Shown: positions 38,317-46,316, counted from the first letter of the stretch. The stretch is 49,154 nucleotides of DNA from Streptomyces longispororuber (GCF_014656095.1 NZ_BNBT01000055.1:1-49154), one strand, 5' to 3'. Notes: generated from the letters alone by a model not told the origin. Numbers and translations: made by a program.

Positions 38317-38967
38317 ATGCCGTTCCGTGAAGTCACTCCGAAGATGATCGAGGCGACGGTGCGCCCCGGCGTGAAGCTGTTCAGCCAGCGCGGCGCGATG
38401 CTCGCCTACAAGGGCGAGGTCTCCTTCACCCCCAACCTCACCGGCGGCCAGGGCGGCCTGATGGGCATGATCGGCCGCCGCGTCGCCGACGAGTCCGTCC
38501 CGCTGATGACCGTCGAGGGCGACGGCACGGTGATGTTCGGGCACGGCGGCCACCACGTCCACGTGATCACCCTGACCGGCGACACGCTGTACGTGGAGGC
38601 GGACCGCCTGCTCGCCTTCGACGGCACCCTGCGGCAGGGCACGGCGTTCCTCGGCTCGCAGGGCGGCGTGATGGGCATGGTGCGCGGCCAGGTCTCGGGC
38701 CAGGGCCTGTTCACCACGACCCTCAAGGGCGACGGCGCCGTCGCCGTCATGGCCCACGGCGGCGTCGTCGAGCTGCCCATCACCCCGCAGCGCCCGGTGC
38801 ACGTCGACCCGCAGTCCTACGTGGCGCACCAAGGCGATGTGCGCAACCGCCTCTCCACGGCGCTGAGCTGGCGCGACATGGTGGGCCGTGGCTCCGGAGA
38901 GGCCTTCCAACTGGAGCTCAGCGGCACCGGCGTGGTGTACGTCCAGGGTTCGGAGGAGAAGCTGTGA
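38317..38967 (+). CDS. AIM24 family protein 2
   Basis: A 216-aa paralogue of the preceding protein. Shared landmarks are GAMLAYKGEVSFTPNLTGGQ, GTAFLGSQGGVMGMVRGQVS, GLFTTTLKGDGAVAVMAHGG and VDPQSYVAHQGDVRNRL. It starts one base after the previous stop, inside one operon. It is rich in Gly and Val, fitting a beta-sandwich. No signal peptide or membrane segment is seen, so it is likely cytoplasmic or surface-attached through partners. Confidence 0.85.
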   Translation: MPFREVTPKMIEATVRPGVKLFSQRGAMLAYKGEVSFTPNLTGGQGGLMGMIGRRVADESVPLMTVEGDGTVMFGHGGHHVHVITLTGDTLYVEADRLLAFDGTLRQGTAFLGSQGGVMGMVRGQVSGQGLFTTTLKGDGAVAVMAHGGVVELPITPQRPVHVDPQSYVAHQGDVRNRLSTALSWRDMVGRGSGEAFQLELSGTGVVYVQGSEEKL

Positions 38968-39791
38968 CCACACCCGTGATCTTCGACCCGGCGACCCTGC
39001 CGAGCGACGACAACGTCAACGCGTACACCTTCTGCGTGGAGCTCCGCGGCAGCCAGTGGTTCCTGCAGAAGGGCAAGATGATCGCCTACTACGGGCGCAT
39101 CGACTTCAACGGCGTCGGCCACGGCCGCCTCGACCGCCTCCTGCGCACGTCCTTCCACTCCCCGCTGCACGCGAGCGACTGGGTGGTGGCCGAGGGCGAG
39201 GGCAAGATGCTGCTCGCCGACCGCGCCTTCGACGCGAACTCCTACGACCTGGAGGACGGCAACCTCACCATCCGCGCGGGCAACCTCCTCGCTTTTCAGC
39301 CAAGTCTCTCACTCAAGCAGTCCATCGTCCCCGGCTTCCTGACGCTGATCGGCACGGGCAAGTTCGTGGCCGTCTCCAGCGGACCGGTGGTGTTCATGGA
39401 GCCGCCGATCCGGGTGGACCCGCAGGCGCTGGTCGGCTGGGCGGACTGCCCCTCCCCCTGCCACCACTACGACCACGGGTACATGACCGGGGTGCTCGGC
39501 GGCCTGCGCGCGCTGACCGGGATCGGCGGAACGTCGGGCGAGGAGCACCAGTTCGAGTTCGTCGGCGCGGGCACGGTGCTGCTCCAGTCCTCGGAGTCGC
39601 TGATGGACGAGGTGGCCACCGGCGCGGTGCCGCAGCAGGCCGGGGTGCCCGGCGCCCGCGGCTCCGACGACGGCCAGGGCGGTTCCGGCTCCTCCGGCCG
39701 CCGGGGGCAACCTGGCCATCGTGGACAGCAGCCGTCCGGACCGCGCCTTCCCGGACAACTAGGAGACCTCCAGCGTCGCTTCGGCCTGTGA
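38964..39791 (+). CDS. AIM24 family protein 3 with Gly/Ser/Pro tail
   Basis: A 275-aa paralogue, the most divergent of the three. It keeps LQKGKMIAYYGRIDF, GKFVAVSSGPVVFMEPPIRV, VDPQALVGWADCPSP and FVGAGTVLLQSSESL. A Cys-Pro-Ser-Pro-Cys-His-His sequence (CPSPCHH) near residue 163 is unlike copies 1 and 2. The last 55 residues are low-complexity (GSDDGQGGSGSSGRRGQPGH) and end in LPGQLGDLQRRFGL. It starts by GTGA overlap with copy 2. The three may form a hetero-oligomer. Confidence 0.83.
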   Translation: MTTPVIFDPATLPSDDNVNAYTFCVELRGSQWFLQKGKMIAYYGRIDFNGVGHGRLDRLLRTSFHSPLHASDWVVAEGEGKMLLADRAFDANSYDLEDGNLTIRAGNLLAFQPSLSLKQSIVPGFLTLIGTGKFVAVSSGPVVFMEPPIRVDPQALVGWADCPSPCHHYDHGYMTGVLGGLRALTGIGGTSGEEHQFEFVGAGTVLLQSSESLMDEVATGAVPQQAGVPGARGSDDGQGGSGSSGRRGQPGHRGQQPSGPRLPGQLGDLQRRFGL

Positions 39792-39896
39792 GCGGTAGTC
39801 TGCGGAGTGTGACGGCGAACGCCTGTGCCCCTCGGTCACCCGGGGGGTGCGAGCCGTCTCACACCCCAACACTCGTTCACCATTCAACTTCTTAGG

Positions 39897-39912
39897 TAGA
39901 ATCGATTCCATG
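39897..39912 (+). promoter_or_regulatory. -10 element and GAATCGATTC palindrome at the marR start
   Basis: TAGAAT at 39897-39902 precedes ATG 39910 by 7 nt. The perfect palindrome GAATCGATTC (39899-39908) overlaps the -10 box and the start point, an ideal place for autorepression by the MarR protein encoded here. Confidence 0.6.
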
Positions 39913-40386
39913 GAGACCGAGACGGCCCCGCAGTGGCTGACCGACGAGGAACAGTGCGCCTGGCGTACCCACGTGGAGGTCAACAGGATGCTGACGTACC
40001 AGTTGGAGAAGGATCTCCAGCCGTTCAACCTGACCATGAACGACTACGACATCCTCGTACATCTCTCCGAGTCCGAAGACCTGCGGATGCGCATGAGCGA
40101 CCTCGCGGCCGCCACCCTGCAGTCCAAGAGCCGGCTCTCGCACCAGATCACCCGCATGGAGAACGCGGGCCTGGTCCGGCGGGAGAACTGCGAGTCCGAC
40201 CGGCGAGGCCTGTTCACGGTCCTCACCGACGAGGGCATGGCGACCATGAAGCGGGTGGCCCCGCACCACGTGGCCTCCGTGCGCCAGCACTTCGTCGACC
40301 TGATCTCCCCGGAGGCGCTCAGCGACCTGCACAAGGCCCTGACACCGATCGCGGAGCACCTGCGCGGGCTGCGCGGCAAGCCCTGA
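39910..40386 (+). CDS. MarR-family transcriptional regulator
   Basis: A 158-aa winged-helix protein (METETAPQWLTDEEQCAWRT). The recognition region is about 45-100 (NDYDILVHLSESEDLRMRMS then DLAAATLQSKSRLSHQITRM) and the wing CESDRRGLFTVLTDEGM. The ATG at 39910 is chosen from the leaderless promoter spacing; the open frame extends 21 codons upstream through the promoter. It follows the AIM24 operon by 118 bp. The upstream stretch is lower in GC than its surroundings. Confidence 0.88.
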   Translation: METETAPQWLTDEEQCAWRTHVEVNRMLTYQLEKDLQPFNLTMNDYDILVHLSESEDLRMRMSDLAAATLQSKSRLSHQITRMENAGLVRRENCESDRRGLFTVLTDEGMATMKRVAPHHVASVRQHFVDLISPEALSDLHKALTPIAEHLRGLRGKP

Positions 40387-40441
40387 CGCCGCCGCTGCGC
40401 CTCGGCGGGGCTCCGGGGTGAGGCGGCCTGGCCCGTGCCCT

Positions 40442-42217
40442 TCAGTGCCGGTCGTCCGTGGCCGGCCGCGCCGTTCCCCGCGGCCCTTCGGGGCGCTCCC
40501 GTGACGCTCGGGGCAGAGTCAGGGTGAACAGGGCGCCCCCGCCAGGAGCCTCGCCGACCGTGAGGGAGCCGCCGTGGCGCGCGGCCACGTCGCGGGCGAT
40601 GGCGAGGCCGAGGCCCGCGCCGCCCTCGTCCCGGGTGCGCGCGTCGTCGAGGCGCACGAACCGCTCGAAGATCCGTTCCCGCTCCGCCGGCGGCACACCG
40701 TCCCCGTCGTCGGCCACCGCGAGGACCGCCCGGTCCCCGTCGGTACGCGTGGTGACGGTGACCCGGGAGCGGGCGTGCCGCTGCGCGTTGGTCACCAGGT
40801 TGCCCAGCACCCGCGCCAACTGCCCGCGCGATCCGGCCACCTCGACGCTCTCCAGCTCCAGGGTGACCGGCACGCGGTCCGACGGGCGCTGCGACAGCTC
40901 CTCCCGGGCCAGGGCCGCGAGCTCCACCCGTCCCTGGCCGGGCTTCTCCCCCGCGTCGAGGCGGGCGAGCAGCAGCAGGTCGGCGGCCAGTTCCTGAAGC
41001 CGCACGGTGTCCTCGACGGCGCCCGCCACGTCGAGCAGCTCGGGGTGGGCGGCGCCCACCTCGAGCTGGGTGCGCAGCGAGGCGATGGGACTGCGCAGTT
41101 CGTGCGAGGCGTCGGCGACGAAGCGGCGCTGCCGCTCCACGGACGTCTGCAGGGCGGCCAGCGTCTCGTTCGTGGTCCGGGCGAGCCGGGCGATCTCGTC
41201 GTGCGTGTCCGGCTCGGGCACCCGGCGCGCCAGGTCCTCGGACGCGGTGATGGCGGCCATCTCGGCGCGGATCGCGTCGACGGGCCGCAGCGCGCGGCGC
41301 GTGACCAGCCAGGTCACGGCCGCGATCACGGCCAGCAGCAGCGGGAAGCCGATCAGCATCGCGGTCAGCGCGGTGGTGACGGCGTTCTGTTCGGCGGTCA
41401 GCGGCGCGCCCGCCACGACGGTCAGCTCACCCTTCGACTCCGTGTTCACCCGGACTGCGGCGAAGCGGTGGTCGCGCGTCTCGCCGTCGACGGTCGCGGT
41501 GCCCTCGCTGACGTGGGTCTCGTCGTCGATCTCGCCGGGCCCGAGGCGGTCACCGTCCTCCCCGGCCGCCTCCGCCTTCTCCTCCGCGGCGTCCCGGCGC
41601 TCCTCTGCGGCGTCCCGGGCCGCCTCCTCGCGGTCCTCGGCGGCGTCCTCCGGGTCATCCGTGTCCTCCGGGTCGCCGGCGTCCGTGTCGTCGTCGCCGG
41701 GCTCGCGGGTGCCGGGCGTCGGCGCGGCGGCGCCGGGCCGGGACACGGAAGCGGACGCGGACGCAGGGGTGGACGGGGAGGCGGAGGCCGGGGCGTCGGC
41801 ACCGGCCGTGGGGCCGGGGCGTACGGCCGCGAGCCGGTGGCCGGAGATCCGCTCCAGCTCGTCGCTGTGCGCGACGACGCGGCCGTCCTCGTCCAGGACG
41901 CGGACCGGGTTGTCGTCGCCGTCGGGCAGGTCGAGATCGCCGTACGGGACGTTGGTGGCGAGCTGGGACGCCACCTCGCGGGCGGCGGACTCCGCCTGGG
42001 TGTCGGCCTGGTCGACCAGGCTCGACCGCAGCGAGAGCAGCACGGCCGCGCCCGCGGCGACCAGCGCGAGCGCGACGACGGCGGTCGCGGCCACGGCGGC
42101 GCGGGCGCGCACCGAGCCGAAGAGCCTGCGCACGCGGCCGGAAGGCTCGCGCACGCGGCCGGAGGGCTCGCGCACGCGGCCGGAGGGCTCGTGCACGCGG
42201 CCGGAGGGCCTGGTCAT
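40442..42217 (-). CDS. Sensor histidine kinase with acidic extracytoplasmic domain and N-terminal heptad repeats
   Basis: A 591-aa kinase. The N-terminal cytoplasmic tail is a sevenfold-residue repeat (EPSGRVR, about four copies). Membrane helix 1 is about 39-62. The extracytoplasmic sensor runs about 63-281 and holds a Ser/Ala/Pro segment (139-168) and a highly acidic stretch (172-224, with GDDDTDAGDPEDTDDPEDAA). Helix 2 is about 282-305, followed by HAMP, FVADASHELRSPIASL (His372), NLVTNAQRHA, and GAGLGLAIARDVAA. The acidic insert suggests sensing of cations or cationic peptides; this is inference. The start overlaps the regulator stop (ATGA). The divergent PepSY protein has a similar acidic stretch. 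Confidence 0.9.
   Translation of the reverse strand: MTRPSGRVHEPSGRVREPSGRVREPSGRVRRLFGSVRARAAVAATAVVALALVAAGAAVLLSLRSSLVDQADTQAESAAREVASQLATNVPYGDLDLPDGDDNPVRVLDEDGRVVAHSDELERISGHRLAAVRPGPTAGADAPASASPSTPASASASVSRPGAAAPTPGTREPGDDDTDAGDPEDTDDPEDAAEDREEAARDAAEERRDAAEEKAEAAGEDGDRLGPGEIDDETHVSEGTATVDGETRDHRFAAVRVNTESKGELTVVAGAPLTAEQNAVTTALTAMLIGFPLLLAVIAAVTWLVTRRALRPVDAIRAEMAAITASEDLARRVPEPDTHDEIARLARTTNETLAALQTSVERQRRFVADASHELRSPIASLRTQLEVGAAHPELLDVAGAVEDTVRLQELAADLLLLARLDAGEKPGQGRVELAALAREELSQRPSDRVPVTLELESVEVAGSRGQLARVLGNLVTNAQRHARSRVTVTTRTDGDRAVLAVADDGDGVPPAERERIFERFVRLDDARTRDEGGAGLGLAIARDVAARHGGSLTVGEAPGGGALFTLTLPRASRERPEGPRGTARPATDDRH
42128..42211 (-). repeat. Four 21-bp tandem repeats at the kinase N-terminus
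   Basis: Four units (42128-42148, 42149-42169, 42170-42190, 42191-42211) of a 21-bp repeat, nearly identical, encode the EPSGRVR heptads just after the start codon. In-frame copy changes would alter only the length of the cytoplasmic tail. Confidence 0.9.
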
Positions 42218-42945
42218 CGCGGTGCCTCCAGGCGGTACCCGGCGCCGCGGACGGTCGTGATCAGGGGGGCGCCCAGCTTGCGGCGCAGCGTGCTCACGTA
42301 CACCTCGACGATGTTCGGGTCGCCCTCGTACGCGAAGTCCCAGACGTGGTCCAGGATCTCCGCCTTGGAGACCACCTGCCCCGCGCGCACCACGAGCTGC
42401 TCCAGGACCGCGAACTCCTTGGCGGTGAGCTGGATCTCGCTCGCGCCCTGCCCCGCCGCCTCCCGGAACACGCGGCGGGCCGCGGTGTCGATCCTCAGGT
42501 CCCCCACGCGGTGCACCGGCGAGGGGGCCGCGGCGCGGCGGCGCAGCAGCGCCTTCACCCGGGCCACCAGGACGACGTAGCTGAAGGGCTTGGTCAGGTA
42601 GTCGTCCGCGCCCGTGTCCAGGCCCTCGGCCTCGTCGTACTCGCCGTCCTTCGCGGTGAGCATGAGGATCGGTACGTCGTCGCCCGCCGCGCGGAGCGCG
42701 GAGCAGACCCGGTAGCCGTTCAGACCGGGGAGCATGATGTCCAGGACGATCAGGTCGTACGTCCCCTCCGTGGCCCGGTGCAGGCCCTCGGCGCCGTCGT
42801 GGACGACGTCGACGGCGTAGCCCTCGGCCATCAGGCCCTTGGCGAGGGAGAGGGCGAGGCGCTTCTCGTCCTCGACGATCAGCAGGCGGCAGGGGTGACG
42901 CGAGACGTCCCCGGCCGGGGGGTGGAAAGAGGCTGGCGGGCGCAT
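42214..42945 (-). CDS. OmpR-family response regulator
   Basis: A 243-aa regulator. The receiver begins CRLLIVEDEKRLALSLAKGL after an 18-residue N-terminal extension, with Asp69 in LIVLDIMLPG and the lysine in DDYLTKPFSY. The winged helix ends VEVYVSTLRRKLGAPLITTV then GAGYRLEAPR. The ATG at 42945 has no clear ribosome binding site. The gene is divergent from the PepSY protein gene, with four TTCAGG repeats in the 139-bp gap that are likely its binding site. It is co-translated with the kinase gene. Confidence 0.92.
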   Translation of the reverse strand: MRPPASFHPPAGDVSRHPCRLLIVEDEKRLALSLAKGLMAEGYAVDVVHDGAEGLHRATEGTYDLIVLDIMLPGLNGYRVCSALRAAGDDVPILMLTAKDGEYDEAEGLDTGADDYLTKPFSYVVLVARVKALLRRRAAAPSPVHRVGDLRIDTAARRVFREAAGQGASEIQLTAKEFAVLEQLVVRAGQVVSKAEILDHVWDFAYEGDPNIVEVYVSTLRRKLGAPLITTVRGAGYRLEAPR

Positions 42946-42979
42946 GTGCTCAGCATGCCGGAGCGGACCTGAAGAGTTC

Positions 42980-43016
42980 TTCAGGCTTCTTCAGGGGGGC
43001 TTCAGGAACGTTCAGG
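42980..43016. promoter_or_regulatory. Four phased TTCAGG direct repeats (response-regulator site candidate)
   Basis: TTCAGG begins at 42980, 42990, 43001 and 43011, so spacing is 10, 11 and 10 bp, one helical turn each. An inverted CCTGAAG lies at 42968-42974. Head-to-tail repeats on one helix face are the usual target of OmpR/PhoB-type dimers. They lie between the regulator gene and the PepSY gene. Confidence 0.7.
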
Positions 43017-43084
43017 CAGCGTGGTCCTCGTCGAAACGGACGGCTCCGGAACGGATCGGGGCCAGCCAGTCGGGAGGAACACCC

Positions 43085-43762
43085 ATGAAGCGCAACATCG
43101 TCATCGCCACCGTCGCCGTCGCCACCCTCATCGGGGGCGGAACGGCCACGGCCTTCGCCCTCGGCGGCGACGGCGAGACGTCGGCGGCGGGCACGTCGAG
43201 CGTCCAGCCCAAGGACGACGACCGCCACGACAGCGCGCGGGACGCGCAGGACGACCGGGACGACAGCGACGACCGGGACGACCAGGACGACCAGGACGAC
43301 CGCGAGGAGGACGCGCGGGACGCCGCCGCGGCCCAGGCCGCCAAGGTGAGCGCCGCGGACGCCATCGCGGCCGCGCTCAGGTCGGCGCCGGGCACCGCCG
43401 TCTCCGCCGAGCTGGACGACGAGGACGGCGGCATGGTCTGGGACGTCGACGTCCTCGGCAAGGGCGACACCTGGCACAGCGTGGAGATCGACCCGGGCAC
43501 GGGCAAGGTGCTCGGCACCCACACCGAGCGGGACGCCGAGGACGCCACGGAGGCACGGGCGGCCCTCAAGGGCGTGAAGGGCACCGCCGCCGAGGCGGCG
43601 AAGGCCACCGCCGGCAAGGGCCGGGTGACGTCCGTCGACCTCGACGACGACCGGTCCGGCAAGGGCGCCTGGGAGGTGGAGACGGTGTCCGGCAAGGGCG
43701 CCGAGGGCCACTGGACCGTGGACCCGGGCTCCGGCCGGGTGACCTCCGGCCCCACCGACTGA
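43085..43762 (+). CDS. Exported PepSY-domain protein with acidic linker
   Basis: A 225-aa protein. The N-terminal MKRNIVIATVAVATLIGGGT is a signal peptide or anchor. Residues 43-80 are an Asp/Arg-rich linker (DDRDDSDDRDDQDDQDDREE). Two PepSY domains follow (about 88-150 with AALRSAPGTAVSAELDDEDG and WHSVEIDPGTGKVLG; about 155-225 ending HWTVDPGSGRVTSG). PepSY proteins often modulate envelope proteases or signalling and are frequent targets of adjacent two-component systems. GGGAGGAAC precedes the ATG by 5-8 nt. It is divergent from the two-component pair and probably controlled by the TTCAGG repeats. Confidence 0.88.
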   Translation: MKRNIVIATVAVATLIGGGTATAFALGGDGETSAAGTSSVQPKDDDRHDSARDAQDDRDDSDDRDDQDDQDDREEDARDAAAAQAAKVSAADAIAAALRSAPGTAVSAELDDEDGGMVWDVDVLGKGDTWHSVEIDPGTGKVLGTHTERDAEDATEARAALKGVKGTAAEAAKATAGKGRVTSVDLDDDRSGKGAWEVETVSGKGAEGHWTVDPGSGRVTSGPTD

Positions 43763-43975
43763 CCTGGCCCCTGGGCCTTCACCGGGTCCCGCCGCTGCCG
43801 CGGCGGGGCCCTTCTTTCCCACCCACCCACCTGTCACACCCGGCTTCGCCCCACCGGCCCCGACGCGAAGCGCTTCCCCACCGTCCGCCCCCGCCCGTCC
43901 CCGCTGTGGGCAATCGTCCCGCAACCGGACAGACAAACGCCCGCCCCGCGCAGGGGCACACCCCCCAGCCGGAGG
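43763..43975. repeat. Intergenic repeat module between PepSY and meaB genes
   Basis: A CCGCCGC-TGCC-GCGGCGG hairpin (about 43791-43808) is followed by TTTCCCACCCACCCACCTG, then CCCCGACGCGAAGCGC and CGCTGTGGGCAATCGTCCCG near 43908. The same pieces, in the same order, occur in the gap at 34.2-34.4 kb, and the first two also in the tandem array at 17.6-17.9 kb. It separates two convergent genes, and the hairpin may end transcription. Confidence 0.75.
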
Positions 43976-44932
43976 CTAAGCCGTCGTCAAGCCCTCCACG
44001 AGGGTGTCCGCCGCCGCGTACGGATCCAGTTCGCCGGCCACGATGCGCTCCGCGAGCGCGCTCAGGCGCGCGTCCCCGTGCAGGTCGGCGATCCGCTCCC
44101 GCAGGGCCGTGACGGCGATCGTCTCGACCTCGCGGGCCGCGCGGGCCGCGCGCCGCTCGGCGAGGACGCCCCGCTCCTCCATCCACGCGCGGTGCTTCTC
44201 CAGCGCCTCGACGACCTCGTCGGTGCCCTCGCCGCGCGCCGCGACGGTCTTGACGATGGGCGGCCGCCAGTCCCCGGGCCCCCGCGACTCCCCGAGCCCG
44301 AGCATGTGGTTGAGCTCACGCGCGGTGGCGTCCGCGCCGTCGCGGTCGGCCTTGTTCACCACGTACACGTCGCCGATCTCCAGGATTCCCGCCTTCGCGG
44401 CCTGGATGCCGTCGCCCATGCCGGGCGCGAGCAGCACCACGGAGGTGTCGGCCTGCGAGGCGATCTCGACCTCGGACTGGCCGACGCCCACGGTCTCCAC
44501 CAGGACCACGTCGCAGCCCGCCGCGTCCAGGACGCGGATGGCCTGCGGCGCGGCCCAGGCGAGCCCGCCCAGGTGGCCCCGGGTCGCCATGGAGCGGATG
44601 TAGACGCCGGGGTCGGAGGCGTGCTCGGACATCCGGACGCGGTCGCCGAGCAGCGCGCCGCCGGAGAAGGGCGACGAGGGGTCCACCGCCAGGACGCCCA
44701 CCCGCTTCCCGGCCCGCCGGTAGGCGCTGACCAGCGCCGACGTGGACGTGGACTTGCCGACGCCGGGCGAGCCGGTCAGCCCCACGACGTAGGCGTGCCC
44801 GGCCAGGGGGGCGAGGGCCGCCATCACTTCGCGGAGCTGCGGCGACGCCCCCTCCACCAGCGAGATCAGCCGGGCCACGGCCCGCGGCCTGCCCTCGCGG
44901 GCCTGCGCCACCAGGGAGGGGACGTCCTGCAT
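43976..44932 (-). CDS. meaB: MeaB/ArgK-family GTPase chaperone of B12-dependent mutase
   Basis: A 318-aa G3E-type GTPase that protects and reloads adenosylcobalamin-dependent acyl-CoA mutases. The P-loop GSPGVGKS is at residues 54-61. Other motifs are VDPSSPFSGGALLGDRVRM, ETVGVGQSEVEIA, and the base-specificity VNKADRDGAD. The C-terminal helices (ALEKHRAWMEERGVLAERRA) help dimerise. It could serve IcmA (encoded 20 kb away) or methylmalonyl-CoA mutase. It lies downstream of the thiolase gene on the same strand with a short repeat array between. From memory it corresponds to SCO5400. Confidence 0.92.
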   Translation of the reverse strand: MQDVPSLVAQAREGRPRAVARLISLVEGASPQLREVMAALAPLAGHAYVVGLTGSPGVGKSTSTSALVSAYRRAGKRVGVLAVDPSSPFSGGALLGDRVRMSEHASDPGVYIRSMATRGHLGGLAWAAPQAIRVLDAAGCDVVLVETVGVGQSEVEIASQADTSVVLLAPGMGDGIQAAKAGILEIGDVYVVNKADRDGADATARELNHMLGLGESRGPGDWRPPIVKTVAARGEGTDEVVEALEKHRAWMEERGVLAERRAARAAREVETIAVTALRERIADLHGDARLSALAERIVAGELDPYAAADTLVEGLTTA

Positions 44933-44951
44933 GTGCGGCTCCGTTCCGTAC

Positions 44952-45004
44952 GTGCTCGGCGGGGAGTATGTGCTCGGCGGGGAGCACCTGCTCGGCGGGG
45001 ATAC
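44952..45004. repeat. Three 18-bp tandem repeats between thiolase and meaB genes
   Basis: GTGCTCGGCGGGGAGTAT, GTGCTCGGCGGGGAGCAC and CTGCTCGGCGGGGATAC follow each other. They lie 20 bp upstream of the meaB start on its own strand side. This could be a regulator array or a slippage product. Confidence 0.75.
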
Positions 45005-45059
45005 GAGAATGGGGGGTTCGGCGGCGGGCGGCGGCCGGGCGGGCCGCCGCCGGGCCTGC

Positions 45060-46262
45060 TCAGGCCTTGGCGACCTTCAGGATGAGGGCGTCGCCCTGGC
45101 CGCCGCCGCCGCACAGCGCCGCCGCGCCGATGCCGCCGCCGCGCCGCTTGAGCTCCAGGGCCAGGTGCAGCACGAGGCGCGCGCCGGACATCCCGATCGG
45201 GTGACCCAGCGCGATGGCGCCGCCGTTGACGTTCACCTTTTCCGTGGACACCCCGAGGTCCTTCATTGACTGGACCGCGACCGCCGCGAAGGCCTCGTTG
45301 ATCTCGATGAGGTCGAGGTCGTCGACCGTGAGGCCGTCCTTCTTCAGCGCGTGCCGGATGGCGTTGGACGGCTGGGACTGCAGGGAGTTGTCCGGGCCCG
45401 CCACGTTGCCGTGCGCGCCGATCTCCGCGATCCAGGCGAGGCCCAGCTCCTCGGCCTTCGCCTTGCTCATCACGACGACGGCGGCGGCGCCGTCGGAGAT
45501 CTGCGAGGACGTGCCGGCCGTGATCGTGCCGTCCTTGGCGAACGCCGGGCGCAGCTTGCCGAGCGTCTCCGCGGTCGTCTCGCCGCGGATGCCCTCGTCC
45601 TTCGAGACGAGCACCGGGTCGCCCTTGCGCTGCGGGACCTCGACGGGGGTGATCTCGGCGTCGAACACGCCGTTCTTCTGGGCCGCGGCCGCGCGCTGGT
45701 GGGAGAGCGCGGCGATCTCGTCCTGCTCGGGGCGCTTGATCCCGAGGCGGGCGTTGTGCTTCTCGGTGGACTCGCCCATGGCGATGCCCTCGAAGGAGTC
45801 GGTGAGCCCGTCGTACGCCATCGCGTCGAGCATCTCGACCGCGCCGTACTTGTACCCCTCGCGGGACTTGGGCAGCAGGTGCGGGGCGTTGGTCATCGAC
45901 TCCTGGCCGCCGGCCACGACGATGTCGAACTCGCCCGCGCGGATGAGCTGGTCGGCCAGCGCGATGGCGTCCAGGCCGGAGAGGCAGACCTTGTTGACCG
46001 TGAGCGCGGGCACGTTCATGGGGATGCCCGCCTTGACCGCGGCCTGGCGCGCCGGGATCTGCCCCGCCCCGGCCTGGAGCACCTGCCCCATGATCACGTA
46101 CTGCACCTGGTCCCCGCCGATCCCCGCCCGGTCGAGGGCCGCCTTGATCGCGAAGCCGCCGAGGTCCGCGCCGGAGAAGGACTTGAGCGAGCCGAGCAGG
46201 CGCCCCATGGGCGTGCGCGCGCCCGCGACGATCACTGAGGTGGTTCCGGTCGTTCCAGACAT
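45060..46262 (-). CDS. Acetyl-CoA acetyltransferase (thiolase)
   Basis: A 400-aa biosynthetic-type thiolase that joins two acetyl-CoA to acetoacetyl-CoA, or the reverse. Catalytic Cys93 is in VNKVCLSG, NEAFAAVAV is present, the His is in GGAIALGHPIGMSGARLV, and the second Cys in AALCGGGGQGDALI. Length is standard. GGAAGGGG lies about 9 nt before the ATG. It is divergent from the methylmalonyl-CoA epimerase gene and probably co-transcribed with meaB. It links acetyl-CoA to the C4 pool that feeds ethylmalonyl-CoA or butyryl-CoA metabolism. Confidence 0.93.
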   Translation of the reverse strand: MSGTTGTTSVIVAGARTPMGRLLGSLKSFSGADLGGFAIKAALDRAGIGGDQVQYVIMGQVLQAGAGQIPARQAAVKAGIPMNVPALTVNKVCLSGLDAIALADQLIRAGEFDIVVAGGQESMTNAPHLLPKSREGYKYGAVEMLDAMAYDGLTDSFEGIAMGESTEKHNARLGIKRPEQDEIAALSHQRAAAAQKNGVFDAEITPVEVPQRKGDPVLVSKDEGIRGETTAETLGKLRPAFAKDGTITAGTSSQISDGAAAVVVMSKAKAEELGLAWIAEIGAHGNVAGPDNSLQSQPSNAIRHALKKDGLTVDDLDLIEINEAFAAVAVQSMKDLGVSTEKVNVNGGAIALGHPIGMSGARLVLHLALELKRRGGGIGAAALCGGGGQGDALILKVAKA

Positions 46263-46316
46263 GTGGCACGGCCCCTTCCAGCTCGGGAGCTGAGGAGTTG
46301 TGAACGAGTTGGGGGG

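Noticed and set aside
39640..39791. Frameshift at the end of the third AIM24 gene
   Set aside because: Another frame reads a short plausible peptide (GNLAIVDSSRPDRAFPDN), but the annotated frame ends in LPGQLGDLQRRFGL, which looks like a natural conserved end. No homopolymer explains a sequencing error.
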